The notes: generated by a model from the letters alone, not told the origin. A DNA stretch of 7,242 bases from an uncultured Collinsella sp. (GCA_902478865.1 CABSNA010000066.1:1-7242), one strand, 5' to 3'; positions 1-6,420 are shown, numbered from the stretch's first letter. Numbers and translations are program-made.

Positions 1-1075
1 TGAGCTCGGCCGTCACCGCACCGCCGGCACGGATGAGGCTCACATAGTTCAGGCGCTGCTGGGCACCAAAATCGAGCTGTTGGGCGCGCACGTACAGACC
101 ATCCAGGCGGTCAATCCCTGCCTCGCCGGCACGGGCCTCAATATCCTCGTAGGCGCGCAGGCAGTCGTCGAACAGCGAGCGCGGCTCGGACAGGACCACG
201 AGCGCCTTGCCGCTCACGTGCGCCAACGGGCTTACGGTCTGGCCGTACATCACCGGTAAAAAGCGGTCGAGCTCGGGCGTGACGATGCGTGCATCCACCA
301 TCTCGAGCAGCGCCGCCAACTTGCTGTCGTCCTGGCTGGCGCGATAGAGCGCCACATGCATGTTGTGGACGGCCTCGTCGGTAAGCGCCAGCTCACGGCA
401 GGGGAAGATCTCGATACTGTCCTCGTTACCGATGGTCTGCCCCGTTGAGCTCACCATGCGGCGGATGCGATCGATCTCATCGCCAAAGAACTCAATGCGC
501 ACGGGTGCCTTTTCCTGTGCAGGGAACACCTCGACGGTGTCGCCGTGCACGCGGAACAGACCGGGCGCATCGGCGGCGCCGGCATTGGTGTAGCCCATGC
601 CCACCAGACGCTGCGGTACCTCATCAAAAGGAATCTCCTCGCCCACCGCAAAAGTAGTGGACTCCCAGTAGCGACTCTCGACCGGCGGCACGCAGCGCAG
701 CAACGCGCGAGCCGAGGCAACCATGATGCAGTTGTCCCCGCGCACGATGCGTCCCAGGGCCTCGCATCGCTGCGCCACCACGGCGTCGTCGGGCGCCTGC
801 TCGCGCCACGGATAGTCCTTGCGCTCGGGAAAACGGCACACGTGCGCCAGGCCCACGTAGGCGGCAAGGCTGCGCGCGGCGCGATCGGCCGCATCCTCGC
901 CACTCACAATGTAGACCGTCGGGCGCGGACGGCGCGCAAACTGGGCGGCCGCCATAAGCGTGCGACCCGACTGCGACACGGCCAGCGTCACGTCCTCGCC
1001 GGCATCGAGTCCGGCCTCGACGGTCTGCAGCGCCTCGGCAGTGTAGAGCTGCGCGGCTATACGGTGAATGAGCAT
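1..1075 (-). CDS. mfd: Transcription-repair coupling factor Mfd, N-terminal part (cut by window edge)
   Basis: Mfd is a cytoplasmic ATP-dependent translocase that removes RNA polymerase stalled at DNA lesions and recruits UvrA for nucleotide excision repair. The 358 codons visible here match the UvrB-like N-terminal module. Residues 32-45 occupy the place of the degenerate nucleotide-binding loop. Residues about 161-205 (GYTNAG, then FRVHGDTVEVFPA, then PVRIEFFGDEIDRIR) are the family's most recognisable block, in which a glycine- and aspartate-containing turn leads into a conserved FFGDEID. Residues 291-311 (ALVVLSEPRSLFDD) fit the end of that module. The family is about 1,100-1,200 residues long, so the RNA polymerase-interacting domain, helicase motor and C-terminal domain lie beyond base 1. 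The ATG at 1075 follows GGAGGA at 1081-1086 with good spacing. UvrB itself is the only serious alternative, but the true Walker A motif expected of UvrB is absent. It is the last gene of the visible run, 157 bp after nth. Confidence 0.94.
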   Translation of the reverse strand, partial: MLIHRIAAQLYTAEALQTVEAGLDAGEDVTLAVSQSGRTLMAAAQFARRPRPTVYIVSGEDAADRAARSLAAYVGLAHVCRFPERKDYPWREQAPDDAVVAQRCEALGRIVRGDNCIMVASARALLRCVPPVESRYWESTTFAVGEEIPFDEVPQRLVGMGYTNAGAADAPGLFRVHGDTVEVFPAQEKAPVRIEFFGDEIDRIRRMVSSTGQTIGNEDSIEIFPCRELALTDEAVHNMHVALYRASQDDSKLAALLEMVDARIVTPELDRFLPVMYGQTVSPLAHVSGKALVVLSEPRSLFDDCLRAYEDIEARAGEAGIDRLDGLYVRAQQLDFGAQQRLNYVSLIRAGGAVTAEL

Positions 1076-1202
1076 GCTGTTCCTCCGGCATCGCAACGCC
1101 AAAAGCCCGCCGGGGCAAGCTCGGCTGGTCGTACGTCAAATACATTGTCCGTCATGGTAGCGCATGGAGAGGACTCCGGCTCAAGGGCAAACCCAGCCCC
1201 GC

Positions 1203-1227
1203 AAAAAACGCCAGACGAAGATGCGTT
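1203..1227 (-). terminator. Possible weak terminator after nth
   Basis: On the minus strand, AACGC (1223-1227) can pair with GCGTT (1207-1211) across an 11-base loop, and the run of six T ends at 1203. It starts six bases past the nth stop codon, which is where a rho-independent terminator would sit. The stem is only 5 bp and partly uses the T run, so it would be weak. If it works, mfd needs its own promoter in the rest of the 1076-1202 gap. There I see only a poor TTGAGC (1179-1184) with TACCAT (1154-1159) at a 19-bp spacing. Confidence 0.3.
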
Positions 1228-1232
1228 CCGCC

Positions 1233-1898
1233 CTACCCCGCTACGCGCACGCTGGGGCACAAATCTGCCAGCGGGCACTCGTCACACTTGGGTTTGCGGG
1301 CGTCGCAGATCTCGCGACCGAAGGTGATCCACTGATGGTTAACCGACTCCCAATACTCGTGCGGCAAAATCTTGAGCAAATCCTGCTCGGTCTTGAGCGG
1401 CTCCTTTGCATGCGTCTTGGGACTCAGCATCAGGCGGTGCGCAATGCGGTTGACGTGCGTGTCCACCGCAATGCCCTCCACGATGCCATACCCCACGTTG
1501 AGCACGATGTTCGCCGTCTTGCGTCCCACGCCCGGCAGCTTCACGAGTTCCTTCATGTCGGCCGGCACCTCGCCGCCGTAATCGGCGACAATCATCTGCG
1601 CGGCCTCGACGGCATGCTTGGCTTTGCTCTTGTAGAAGCCGAGTGACTTGATGGTGTCTGCCACGTCAGCCACGCTCGCCCCGGCCATGGCCTCGGGCGT
1701 AGGCCACTGGGCAAACAACCGTGGCGTCACCTTGTTGACCTGCGCATCGGTCGTTTGCGCCGAGAGCAGCACCGCGATCAGTAGGCGGAAGGGATTCTCG
1801 TGGTCCAAAAAGCACTCGACCGGGCCATAGCGACGGTTGAGACGCTCGCACACCTCAACGGCGCGCTCGCGTTTGGCGGCATTGGTCTCGCGTGGCAT
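1233..1898 (-). CDS. nth: Endonuclease III, DNA glycosylase/AP lyase with [4Fe-4S] cluster
   Basis: Endonuclease III excises oxidised pyrimidines and cleaves the abasic site by beta-elimination in base excision repair. From the chosen start the protein has 221 residues, close to the usual 210-220. The family block LLSAQTTDAQVNKVTP is at residues 44-59. The helix-hairpin-helix LPGVGRKTAN is at 121-130, with the catalytic lysine at 127. VDTHVNR at 145-151 carries the catalytic aspartate at 146. Four cysteines at 198, 205, 208 and 214 give the C-x6-C-x2-C-x5-C cluster signature. An alternative GTG start at 1922 would add eight residues, but GAGGAG at 1904-1909 is placed five bases before the ATG at 1898, so I prefer the ATG. 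The gene lies 63 bp after the ABC transporter gene, and that gap holds a direct repeat and a dyad. No catalytic residue is missing. Confidence 0.96.
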   Translation of the reverse strand: MPRETNAAKRERAVEVCERLNRRYGPVECFLDHENPFRLLIAVLLSAQTTDAQVNKVTPRLFAQWPTPEAMAGASVADVADTIKSLGFYKSKAKHAVEAAQMIVADYGGEVPADMKELVKLPGVGRKTANIVLNVGYGIVEGIAVDTHVNRIAHRLMLSPKTHAKEPLKTEQDLLKILPHEYWESVNHQWITFGREICDARKPKCDECPLADLCPSVRVAG

Positions 1899-1903
1899 AA
1901 CGA

Positions 1904-1909
1904 CTCCTC
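1904..1909 (-). promoter_or_regulatory. Ribosome binding site that fixes the nth start
   Basis: GAGGAG on the minus strand, five bases before the ATG at 1898. The in-frame GTG at 1922 has no comparable site, so the shorter reading is favoured. Confidence 0.75.
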
Positions 1910-1917
1910 GGCTCAAC

Positions 1918-1948
1918 GGCACAATAAACTTATGGGCACAATTGTCCC
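1918..1948. repeat. Direct repeat and overlapping dyad upstream of nth
   Basis: On the plus strand, GGCACAAT occurs at 1918-1925 and again at 1935-1942, a period of 17 bp. The second copy is part of a dyad centred on the perfect palindrome ACAATTGT (1938-1945), flanked by GGGC and CCC (1934-1948). The 63-bp gap between the ABC gene and nth is otherwise AT-richer than the genes around it. The arrangement resembles a transcription-factor site, or a promoter region for nth and mfd, but I cannot name a regulator and I see no clear -35/-10 pair. Confidence 0.4.
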
Positions 1949-1961
1949 ACGTCCGAAACGC

Positions 1962-2846
1962 TTACGCCTCCAAGAATGCGCCGGTCTGACGGCTCCACAG
2001 GCTCGCGTACTCGCCACCCGCCTCGACGAGCTGCGCATGCGTGCCGTCCTCGACGATCTCGCCATCGGCCAGCACCACAATGCGGTCGAGCGCCGCCACG
2101 GTGGACAGGCGGTGCGCCACCACAATGGAGGTACGTCCACGCATCAGGTTTTCGAGCGCCTCCTGCACCAGCGCCTCGGACTCGCTGTCGAGGGCAGAGG
2201 TCGCCTCGTCGAGCACCAGAATCGGCGCGTCGGTTAGGATGGCGCGGGCGATAGCCACGCGCTGACGCTGGCCGCCCGAGAGCTTGACGCCGCGTTCGCC
2301 CACCATGGTGTCAAAGCCACGGGGCAGGCGGTCGATAAACTCGGTCGCATTAGCCAAGCGAGCCGCCTCGCGGATCTGCTCATCAGTGGCGTTGGGACGA
2401 CCGTAGGCAATGTTTTCGCGAATGGAGCGGTGGAACAGCAGCGCCTCCTGCGGCACGTAGGCAACCTGACGGCGCAGGCTCTGCTGCGTGCAGCGCGAGA
2501 CATCCTGACCGTCCACGAGCACGCGGCCGCCCTGAACATCGTCCAGGCGCAGCAGCAGCTTGGTGAGCGTCGTCTTACCCGAGCCCGATTTACCCACCAG
2601 GCCCACGCGCTGGCCCGCCGCCACATGAAGCGTCAGGTCATCGAACACGCTCTCGCCCGCCGCAGCGTCACGGTACGCAAAACTCAGGTGCTCAAAATCA
2701 ATCGCGCCCTCGGTCACTTTGAGCTCAGGGGCGTCCGGGTCGTCTGCCACCAAACGCGGCTCGTCCAGCACGCGCGTCATCTCGGCCGCATCGCCCAAAG
2801 CGCGGTTGATGCGCTGCATCATGGAACTCACGTAGTTCAGGCGCAT
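1962..2846 (-). CDS. ABC transporter ATPase-domain ORF downstream of the internal stop
   Basis: This is the 294-residue 3' part of the interrupted exporter, starting at the first ATG after the TAG. Motifs, numbered from that ATG, are all present and intact: Walker A GLVGKSGSGKTT (82-93), Q-loop glutamine 133 in YVPQEALLF, signature LSGGQ (189-193), Walker B ILVLDE (209-214) with its catalytic glutamate, D-loop SALD (217-220) and H-loop histidine 245 in AHRLST. The first 30 residues (RLNYVSSMMQRINRALGDAAEM) are the linker that normally follows helix six. The ATG is nine bases after the TAG and no purine-rich ribosome site precedes it. Independent translation would depend on reinitiation after the upstream ORF. 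Without helix six attached it is unlikely to form a working transporter with the upstream product, though a soluble ATPase is possible. Confidence 0.75.
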   Translation of the reverse strand: MRLNYVSSMMQRINRALGDAAEMTRVLDEPRLVADDPDAPELKVTEGAIDFEHLSFAYRDAAAGESVFDDLTLHVAAGQRVGLVGKSGSGKTTLTKLLLRLDDVQGGRVLVDGQDVSRCTQQSLRRQVAYVPQEALLFHRSIRENIAYGRPNATDEQIREAARLANATEFIDRLPRGFDTMVGERGVKLSGGQRQRVAIARAILTDAPILVLDEATSALDSESEALVQEALENLMRGRTSIVVAHRLSTVAALDRIVVLADGEIVEDGTHAQLVEAGGEYASLWSRQTGAFLEA

Positions 2847-2855
2847 GGTGAGGTT

Positions 2856-2858
2856 CTA
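2856..2858 (-). other. In-frame amber codon in the ABC exporter
   Basis: The minus strand reads ACC TAT ACC TAG AAC CTC ACC ATG across 2846-2867, in the same frame before and after. One base change could give TAG from TGG, CAG, TTG, TCG, GAG, AAG, TAC or TAT. Tryptophan, leucine or tyrosine would suit a membrane helix. The sequence after the stop does not resemble the CAA-TTA type of readthrough context, and no stem-loop suited to recoding is obvious. Confidence 0.9.
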
Positions 2859-3764
2859 GGTATAGGTAAAGATCATGACGAGCGAGCCGGCCGAGATGCC
2901 AAACCACGCGTTGCCGCCCGCCACGAATACGCTCACCACGGCCATGGTGATGACGATAAGACCCGAGGTCGTAAAGTTGCGCTGCATCATGGCGTGCATC
3001 GAGACCGTCTCGGCATCGCGCGCGGCACGATCAGCGGCGTCGAACAGATCACGTTCAAAGTCCTCGCGCCCGCAGGTCTTGACGGCCAAGATGTTCGTGA
3101 CCGCGTCGGAGAGCACGCCCGAGAGCTTGTTCTGCGCGGCGGACGTCGCGGCCGAAAGCGGCATGATGCGCTTGTACATAAGCCAGACAAACGCAATGTA
3201 GACGACCATGATGCACACCAGGATCACGGTAAACGTCGGCACCACCGGGGCGAGTGCGGCCACGGTGCAGATGACCGAGGTGATGGTGGGGATGAGCGAA
3301 TACACCGTCACGTCCACCAGCCCCGTGTAGCCGCTCATAAAACGGCTTGTCTGGCTCACAAGCGATCCGCCAAAGCGGCTGGTGTGAAATGTCATGGATT
3401 GATTGGAGAGCGTGTCGAAGCACAGGCGCGCCAGGTGATAGTTGCCCGCAATCTCGAGCTTGTAGACGGTGTAGTCCTGCAGCTTGGAGAGGATTTGGCC
3501 CACTAGGTTAACGAGCACGAGCGCCAGAATGTAAGGACCAAAGACCTCAAACACCTGGTCGCCTGCCACGGGACCGGCCTGGACGCGGTCGACGATGAGG
3601 GCCATCACATAGGTGTTGGCAAACGTGAGCAAAAAGATGTAGCCCGCCGGCGAGAACACCGAGAGAAAGACGATCAGCGGCTGCGTGCGCGTGACGTCCC
3701 AAAAACGCTGCAGCGTGCGACGCACGGTGGAGCGTTTGAGCGGACTGGTGTTTCTCTGAGACAT
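2856..3764 (-). CDS. ABC transporter membrane-domain ORF upstream of the internal stop
   Basis: This 302-residue ORF ends at the TAG and carries most of the exporter membrane domain. Hydrophobic segments lie at about 30-58, 76-96, 153-172, 175-197 and 266-284, and a sixth begins near 289 and is cut at 302. The loop FHTSRFGGSLVSQTSRF (126-142) and the stretch DAVTNILAVKTCGRE (220-234) are typical of the cytoplasmic loops that contact the ATPase domain in this fold. ATG 3764 is preferred over ATG 3800 because AAAGGAAG precedes only the former. The gene follows rmuC with a 125-bp gap that contains GC-rich hairpins. On its own this product lacks an ATPase and would be inactive. Confidence 0.75.
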   Translation of the reverse strand: MSQRNTSPLKRSTVRRTLQRFWDVTRTQPLIVFLSVFSPAGYIFLLTFANTYVMALIVDRVQAGPVAGDQVFEVFGPYILALVLVNLVGQILSKLQDYTVYKLEIAGNYHLARLCFDTLSNQSMTFHTSRFGGSLVSQTSRFMSGYTGLVDVTVYSLIPTITSVICTVAALAPVVPTFTVILVCIMVVYIAFVWLMYKRIMPLSAATSAAQNKLSGVLSDAVTNILAVKTCGREDFERDLFDAADRAARDAETVSMHAMMQRNFTTSGLIVITMAVVSVFVAGGNAWFGISAGSLVMIFTYT

Positions 3765-3767
3765 GGG

Positions 3768-3775
3768 CTTCCTTT
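3768..3775 (-). promoter_or_regulatory. Ribosome binding site that fixes the ABC gene start
   Basis: AAAGGAAG on the minus strand, with its AGGA core five bases before the ATG at 3764. The alternative ATG at 3800 is preceded by GTGTGCAACA, which has no such site, so the 12 extra residues are probably not translated. Confidence 0.7.
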
Positions 3776-3811
3776 CGCGTCTGATAGGGCGAAACGCCAT
3801 TGTTGCACACT

Positions 3812-3871
3812 AAAGCGCACTTCAGGCAAGTGCGACGCGAAAAGCGCCCGCGCCCCGCGCTTGCGCAGGCG
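3812..3871 (-). terminator. Hairpins between rmuC and the ABC gene, possible attenuating terminator
   Basis: Two inverted repeats occupy this gap. The first transcribed is a GC-rich imperfect stem (3851-3871) followed, after several bases, by TTTT (3840-3843). The second is a perfect 7-bp stem, CGCACTT with AAGTGCG (3816-3822 and 3828-3834), with a five-base loop and then CTTT. Neither has a full T tract, so partial termination of rmuC transcription, or a structured leader of the ABC mRNA, are both possible. Confidence 0.35.
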
Positions 3872-3889
3872 CCCCGCCGTCAGATGAAG

Positions 3890-5245
3890 CTAGTCCTCGT
3901 CTTTTTGGTCTGCGAGCAGGCTCGCAGACGTAAGCCCCAAGATCTCGTCGGCCTCCTCGGCATCTTCCAGGGCGTCGATGTCCTTGAGCTTGCGCTCCAT
4001 GACGTTGGTGCGCGTGGTGATGATGCCCTCGACCGTTTTGCCCGCGGTCTCGATCTGCTGCTGGGCGCGGCGCAGCGCCTTTTGATAGCGCGGCAGCTCG
4101 GCCTTGACAGCGGAGAGCACGCGCAGTACATCGTCGGTGCGTTTTTGCAGCTTAAACGTTTGGTAACTCATCTGCAGGCTGTTGAGAATGGCCGCCATGG
4201 TGCTGGGGCCGGCAACGTTGACGTGATAGTCGCGGCCCAGGGTCTCGATAAGCCCGGGGCGGCTGACGACCTCGGCGTACAGTCCTTCAAACGGCACGAA
4301 CATGATGCCAAAGTTGGTCGTTGCCGGCACACTCAGGTACTTTTCGCAGATATCCTTGGCCTCGCGCTTGACCATGGTGTCGAGCGTCTTGCGCGCAGCC
4401 GCCACGGTCTCCGCATCGCCCGACTCCTGCGCGTCGAGCAAATGCTCGTACGCGTCGCCCGGAAACTTGGAGTCAATCGGCAGCAGCACGGGATCGCCCT
4501 CGTCCACCGGCAGCTTGACGGCAAACTCAACGCGCTCCGAGGCGCCGGGCTTGGTGGCGACGTTTTCCAGATACTGGTCGGGTGTAAGAATGTCCGCCAG
4601 AATTGCACCCAGCTGCACCTCGCCCAAAATACCACGCGCCTTCACGTTGCCCAGCACGCGCTTAAGGTCGCCCACGCCGGTGGCGATGGACTGCATGTCG
4701 CCCAGGCCCTTGTACACGGCCTCGAGCTGGTCGCTCACCTGCTTAAACGATGCCGACAGGCGATCGTTGAGCGTGCGGGAGAGTTTCTCGTCCACCGTCG
4801 CGCGCATCTGATCGAGTTGCACGTTGTTGTCTTTGCGGATAGCACCCAGCTGGGCATCGACCGTCTCGCGCACCTTGTCCAGGCGGTGCTCGATGCCCTC
4901 GCGGTTGGCACCGAGCTGTTGGGCCGTCTCGCGGCGAAGGTCATCCATCCGGTCACCAGTTTGCGAAAACTCACGTGCAATGGTCAGGTAACGTTGCTGC
5001 CCCACGGCCGCATCTGTCGTCTGCTGCTGCGCGATGGCGTTGGCCGTGCGGCGAGTTTCGGCCAGCGCGACGTTCAGGGCATCGAGCGCGTTGTTGGCCT
5101 GCTCGAGTGCTGCCAGCGTTTCCGCGCTACTGTCGCCACGCTCCCGCAACTCGGCACGCAGGCTCTTGAGCTGGAGGGCGCAAGCCACAGCAACCCCCAC
5201 CGCCACCAAGGCGATCACAACAAGCACGATATCAATAGCAGACAT
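3890..5245 (-). CDS. rmuC: DNA recombination protein RmuC
   Basis: RmuC proteins are membrane-anchored, nuclease-fold proteins that limit inversions and other rearrangements at short inverted repeats. The biochemical activity is inferred from fold and genetics rather than well proven. The 451 residues show an N-terminal membrane anchor (about 4-24), a long charged coiled-coil stretch (about 28-200), and the conserved RmuC domain (about 203-400). That domain contains ARGILGEVQLG (203-213), LLPIDSKFPGDAYE (254-267) with the PD-(D/E)xK-like D258 and K260, and NFGIMFVPFEGLYAEV (311-326). The acidic tail (424-451) is ordinary for this family. The ATG at 5245 follows GGCGGAG, but only three bases separate its core from the ATG, which is tight. 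The start is still favoured because it gives the usual anchor sequence. The gene begins 51 bp after the helix-turn-helix gene and shares its strand, so some readthrough from that module is plausible. Confidence 0.95.
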   Translation of the reverse strand: MSAIDIVLVVIALVAVGVAVACALQLKSLRAELRERGDSSAETLAALEQANNALDALNVALAETRRTANAIAQQQTTDAAVGQQRYLTIAREFSQTGDRMDDLRRETAQQLGANREGIEHRLDKVRETVDAQLGAIRKDNNVQLDQMRATVDEKLSRTLNDRLSASFKQVSDQLEAVYKGLGDMQSIATGVGDLKRVLGNVKARGILGEVQLGAILADILTPDQYLENVATKPGASERVEFAVKLPVDEGDPVLLPIDSKFPGDAYEHLLDAQESGDAETVAAARKTLDTMVKREAKDICEKYLSVPATTNFGIMFVPFEGLYAEVVSRPGLIETLGRDYHVNVAGPSTMAAILNSLQMSYQTFKLQKRTDDVLRVLSAVKAELPRYQKALRRAQQQIETAGKTVEGIITTRTNVMERKLKDIDALEDAEEADEILGLTSASLLADQKDED

Positions 5246-5263
5246 AGACTCCGCCCAACAAAC

Positions 5264-5296
5264 TCAATCGGTCATCAATCAAAACCGCGATCAATC
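5264..5296. repeat. Three short direct repeats in the rmuC leader
   Basis: On the minus strand GATTGAT occurs at 5290-5296 and 5274-5280, followed by GATTGA at 5264-5269. The three copies fill most of the 51-bp gap between the helix-turn-helix gene and rmuC. Spacing is uneven (16 then 11 bp). They could be a binding site, or simply low-complexity intergenic DNA. I see no clear promoter here. Confidence 0.4.
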
Positions 5297-5860
5297 TTAC
5301 CCCGCCACACGCACCGGGCGCCCGGCCCCTTCTTGGGCGCCCCTCTCCTCCGCATATTCCATAATGCGGCGCGCCGTCTCCCTGCTCACCTTTGAGTCAT
5401 CGCCGGCTAAGTATGCGTACACGTTTCCCTTATTCAGATTCAAATCGCGGCAGAGACCGTAGCGCGTTACGCCCGATTCCCCTAGCGCTCCCAACGTTCT
5501 TTTTCGCATCAGGGCGTTGATCCTCCTGTCCGCCACCGGCTTTTCCTTCACCGCTCTATACGCACGCCAAACGTTGGCATAACGGTTAGGGAGTTTGTCC
5601 TCGGCGCATAGAGATGCCAGGCTACCCGTTTGGGCGTACAAGGACAAAACGCCTCGGTAATCTTCTTCCATCCACGAGCCCTCGGACAAGCCCAGAACGT
5701 ATTCGGCTTTACCCTGCGCCAAAGCGAGCAAAAACAGGGGCTCCGCCACGCGCGGCGCAACCGTCGTCGCCTGCTTAACCAGCTTTCTAAAACTGAGCGA
5801 CTGCTGTCCGGATAGCTCTCGGCAATAGCCTTTTAAGAATCCCTCAAAGGTCAGATTCAA
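5297..5860 (-). CDS. Putative antitoxin-like helix-turn-helix protein coupled to the nucleotidyltransferase
   Basis: I do not recognise a named family over the full 187 residues. The first 110 residues are mainly helical, with a mix of charged and hydrophobic residues, no membrane segment and no signal peptide. The C-terminal part (about 132-168, RYGLCRDLNLNKGNVYAYL then SRETARRIMEYAE) looks like a lambda-repressor or LacI-type helix-turn-helix, with the expected spacing between a YGLCRDL helix and a recognition helix starting near NKGNVYAY. The start is TTG at 5860, which overlaps the TGA of the upstream nucleotidyltransferase gene by the four bases TTGA and is preceded six bases earlier by AAGGAGGT. 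A longer reading from 5980 would lie inside the upstream gene and is rejected. The coupling suggests fixed stoichiometry with the nucleotidyltransferase. A DNA-binding antitoxin or autorepressor role is inference. It might instead be an unrelated small regulator. Confidence 0.72.
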   Translation of the reverse strand: MNLTFEGFLKGYCRELSGQQSLSFRKLVKQATTVAPRVAEPLFLLALAQGKAEYVLGLSEGSWMEEDYRGVLSLYAQTGSLASLCAEDKLPNRYANVWRAYRAVKEKPVADRRINALMRKRTLGALGESGVTRYGLCRDLNLNKGNVYAYLAGDDSKVSRETARRIMEYAEERGAQEGAGRPVRVAG

Positions 5861-6387
5861 CCGAGCACCTCCTTTTTGTATTGCCTGTATGCACAGACCA
5901 TCTCTTGATAACTCCGCTCCGAAGGCGACGACGCCAGTGCTTCTCCCTCGTCGAATATAAGCCGTTCGAGCAGCCCCCAATCAAGTCGGTCGACGAATGC
6001 CTGACTATGAAGATCGATGATGTCGTTCGGACGGAAGGCATAGAGCTTCATTACCGCCAGATCCTCCAAGGATGGCGTAAAGTACCTGATAAAACGCGCC
6101 CCAATATCCAAGGGGATCAAACGATCTTCGTAATTGAATGGCATCTGATTACAATATGCCACCGCCATACCATTCACCTCGGGGTATCGAGCTATGATCT
6201 CGCGGAGGCACCTGTCCGCCTCAAACACATCGATGTCATGTGTAACCGAACGATTCGTCACATCGTTTAGCATGAAGGCGCTTCCTCCCACCAATACAAC
6301 GCTCGGCCTGTCGTCTCTTGGACCTATTTCCAGCTCTGCCTCTTCGTCAATGCCCAACAGAGTCTGCTCTAAATCCTGCTTATACAT
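5857..6387 (-). CDS. DUF6036/AbiEii-like nucleotidyltransferase, putative toxin
   Basis: The 176-residue protein has the minimal nucleotidyltransferase signature: a hydrophobic strand, GGS (34-36 in SVVLVGGSAF), then a helix and HDIDVF (50-55), whose aspartates 51 and 53 would bind metal ions. PLDIGARF (92-99) may supply the third acidic residue. SLEDLAVMKLYAFRPNDIIDL (106-126) is the family's conserved helical block, with lysine 114, aspartate 122 and aspartate 125. Relatives (DUF6036 and AbiEii-type proteins) are annotated as toxins that transfer nucleotides to RNA or other targets and are often paired with a DNA-binding antitoxin. Here the order is nucleotidyltransferase first, the reverse of classical AbiEi-AbiEii. 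The ATG at 6387 follows AGGA at a six-base spacing. The gene is AT-richer than its neighbours, which suggests horizontal acquisition. The catalytic residues look intact. The substrate and the toxic role are inference. Confidence 0.8.
   Translation of the reverse strand: MYKQDLEQTLLGIDEEAELEIGPRDDRPSVVLVGGSAFMLNDVTNRSVTHDIDVFEADRCLREIIARYPEVNGMAVAYCNQMPFNYEDRLIPLDIGARFIRYFTPSLEDLAVMKLYAFRPNDIIDLHSQAFVDRLDWGLLERLIFDEGEALASSPSERSYQEMVCAYRQYKKEVLG
5867..5874 (-). promoter_or_regulatory. Consensus ribosome binding site for the TTG start
   Basis: AAGGAGGT on the minus strand lies inside the last codons of the nucleotidyltransferase gene, six bases before TTG 5860. It is a full match to the anti-Shine-Dalgarno sequence. 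That compensates for the weak start codon and is the main reason for choosing this start. Confidence 0.85.
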
Positions 6388-6399
6388 AACAAATCCTAT

Positions 6400-6420
6400 T
6401 ATTATTCAACTTCAATAATA
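6400..6420. promoter_or_regulatory. Near-perfect 21-bp dyad, candidate operator of the nucleotidyltransferase unit
   Basis: TATTATT (6400-6406) and AATAATA (6414-6420) are exact inverted copies. The seven-base centre CAACTTC also keeps two symmetric pairs, so only one pair breaks the symmetry around base 6410. The dyad overlaps the predicted -10 box and lies just before the ribosome site of the nucleotidyltransferase gene. This is the usual position for autorepression by a helix-turn-helix partner. Confidence 0.6.

Larger units (their letters stand above)
1962..3764 (-). pseudogene. ABC exporter half-transporter gene interrupted by one in-frame TAG
   Basis: Read through the stop, this is one 600-codon frame with the length and domain order of a half-size ABC exporter: six membrane helices, then an ATPase domain. 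Such proteins form dimers in the cytoplasmic membrane and use ATP to move peptides, lipids or drugs outward. Codon 303 is TAG (2856-2858) and lies in the predicted sixth helix. The frame is the same on both sides, so this is a point substitution and not a frameshift. Both halves keep normal family motifs and show no further damage, which suggests a very recent mutation, a sequence or assembly error, or tolerated readthrough. The start ATG at 3764 follows AAAGGAAG. The upstream ATG at 3800 has no ribosome site. No partner half-transporter gene is adjacent, so it would act as a homodimer or with a distant partner. The substrate is unknown. Confidence 0.8.

Noticed and set aside
1057..1278. Minus-strand 73-codon frame bridging the nth-mfd gap
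   Set aside because: It overlaps the end of nth and the start of mfd in another frame, with no ribosome site and no conserved look.
545..1327. Plus-strand open frame of 260 codons across mfd and the mfd-nth gap
   Set aside because: It is antisense to well-supported mfd and nth sequence, has no ribosome site and no recognisable domain.
2430..3506. Plus-strand open frame of 358 codons antisense to the ABC gene
   Set aside because: The translation is histidine- and arginine-rich low-complexity sequence, the usual antisense pattern of a GC-rich gene. The minus strand carries clear ABC motifs.
5297..5320. Shared VRVAG ending of the helix-turn-helix protein and of endonuclease III
   Set aside because: Only about 17 bases are similar, the surrounding sequences are unrelated, and the codons are GC-rich. 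Coincidence is the simplest explanation.
5308..5322. GC-rich palindrome CCGGGCGCCCGG near the end of the helix-turn-helix gene, as a terminator
   Set aside because: It lies inside the coding region before the stop and no T tract follows it.
3800..5395. Plus-strand open frame of 531 codons antisense to rmuC
   Set aside because: It is a shadow of the GC-rich codons of rmuC. The translation is rich in H, Q, R and L without recognisable motifs, and rmuC is certain on the other strand.
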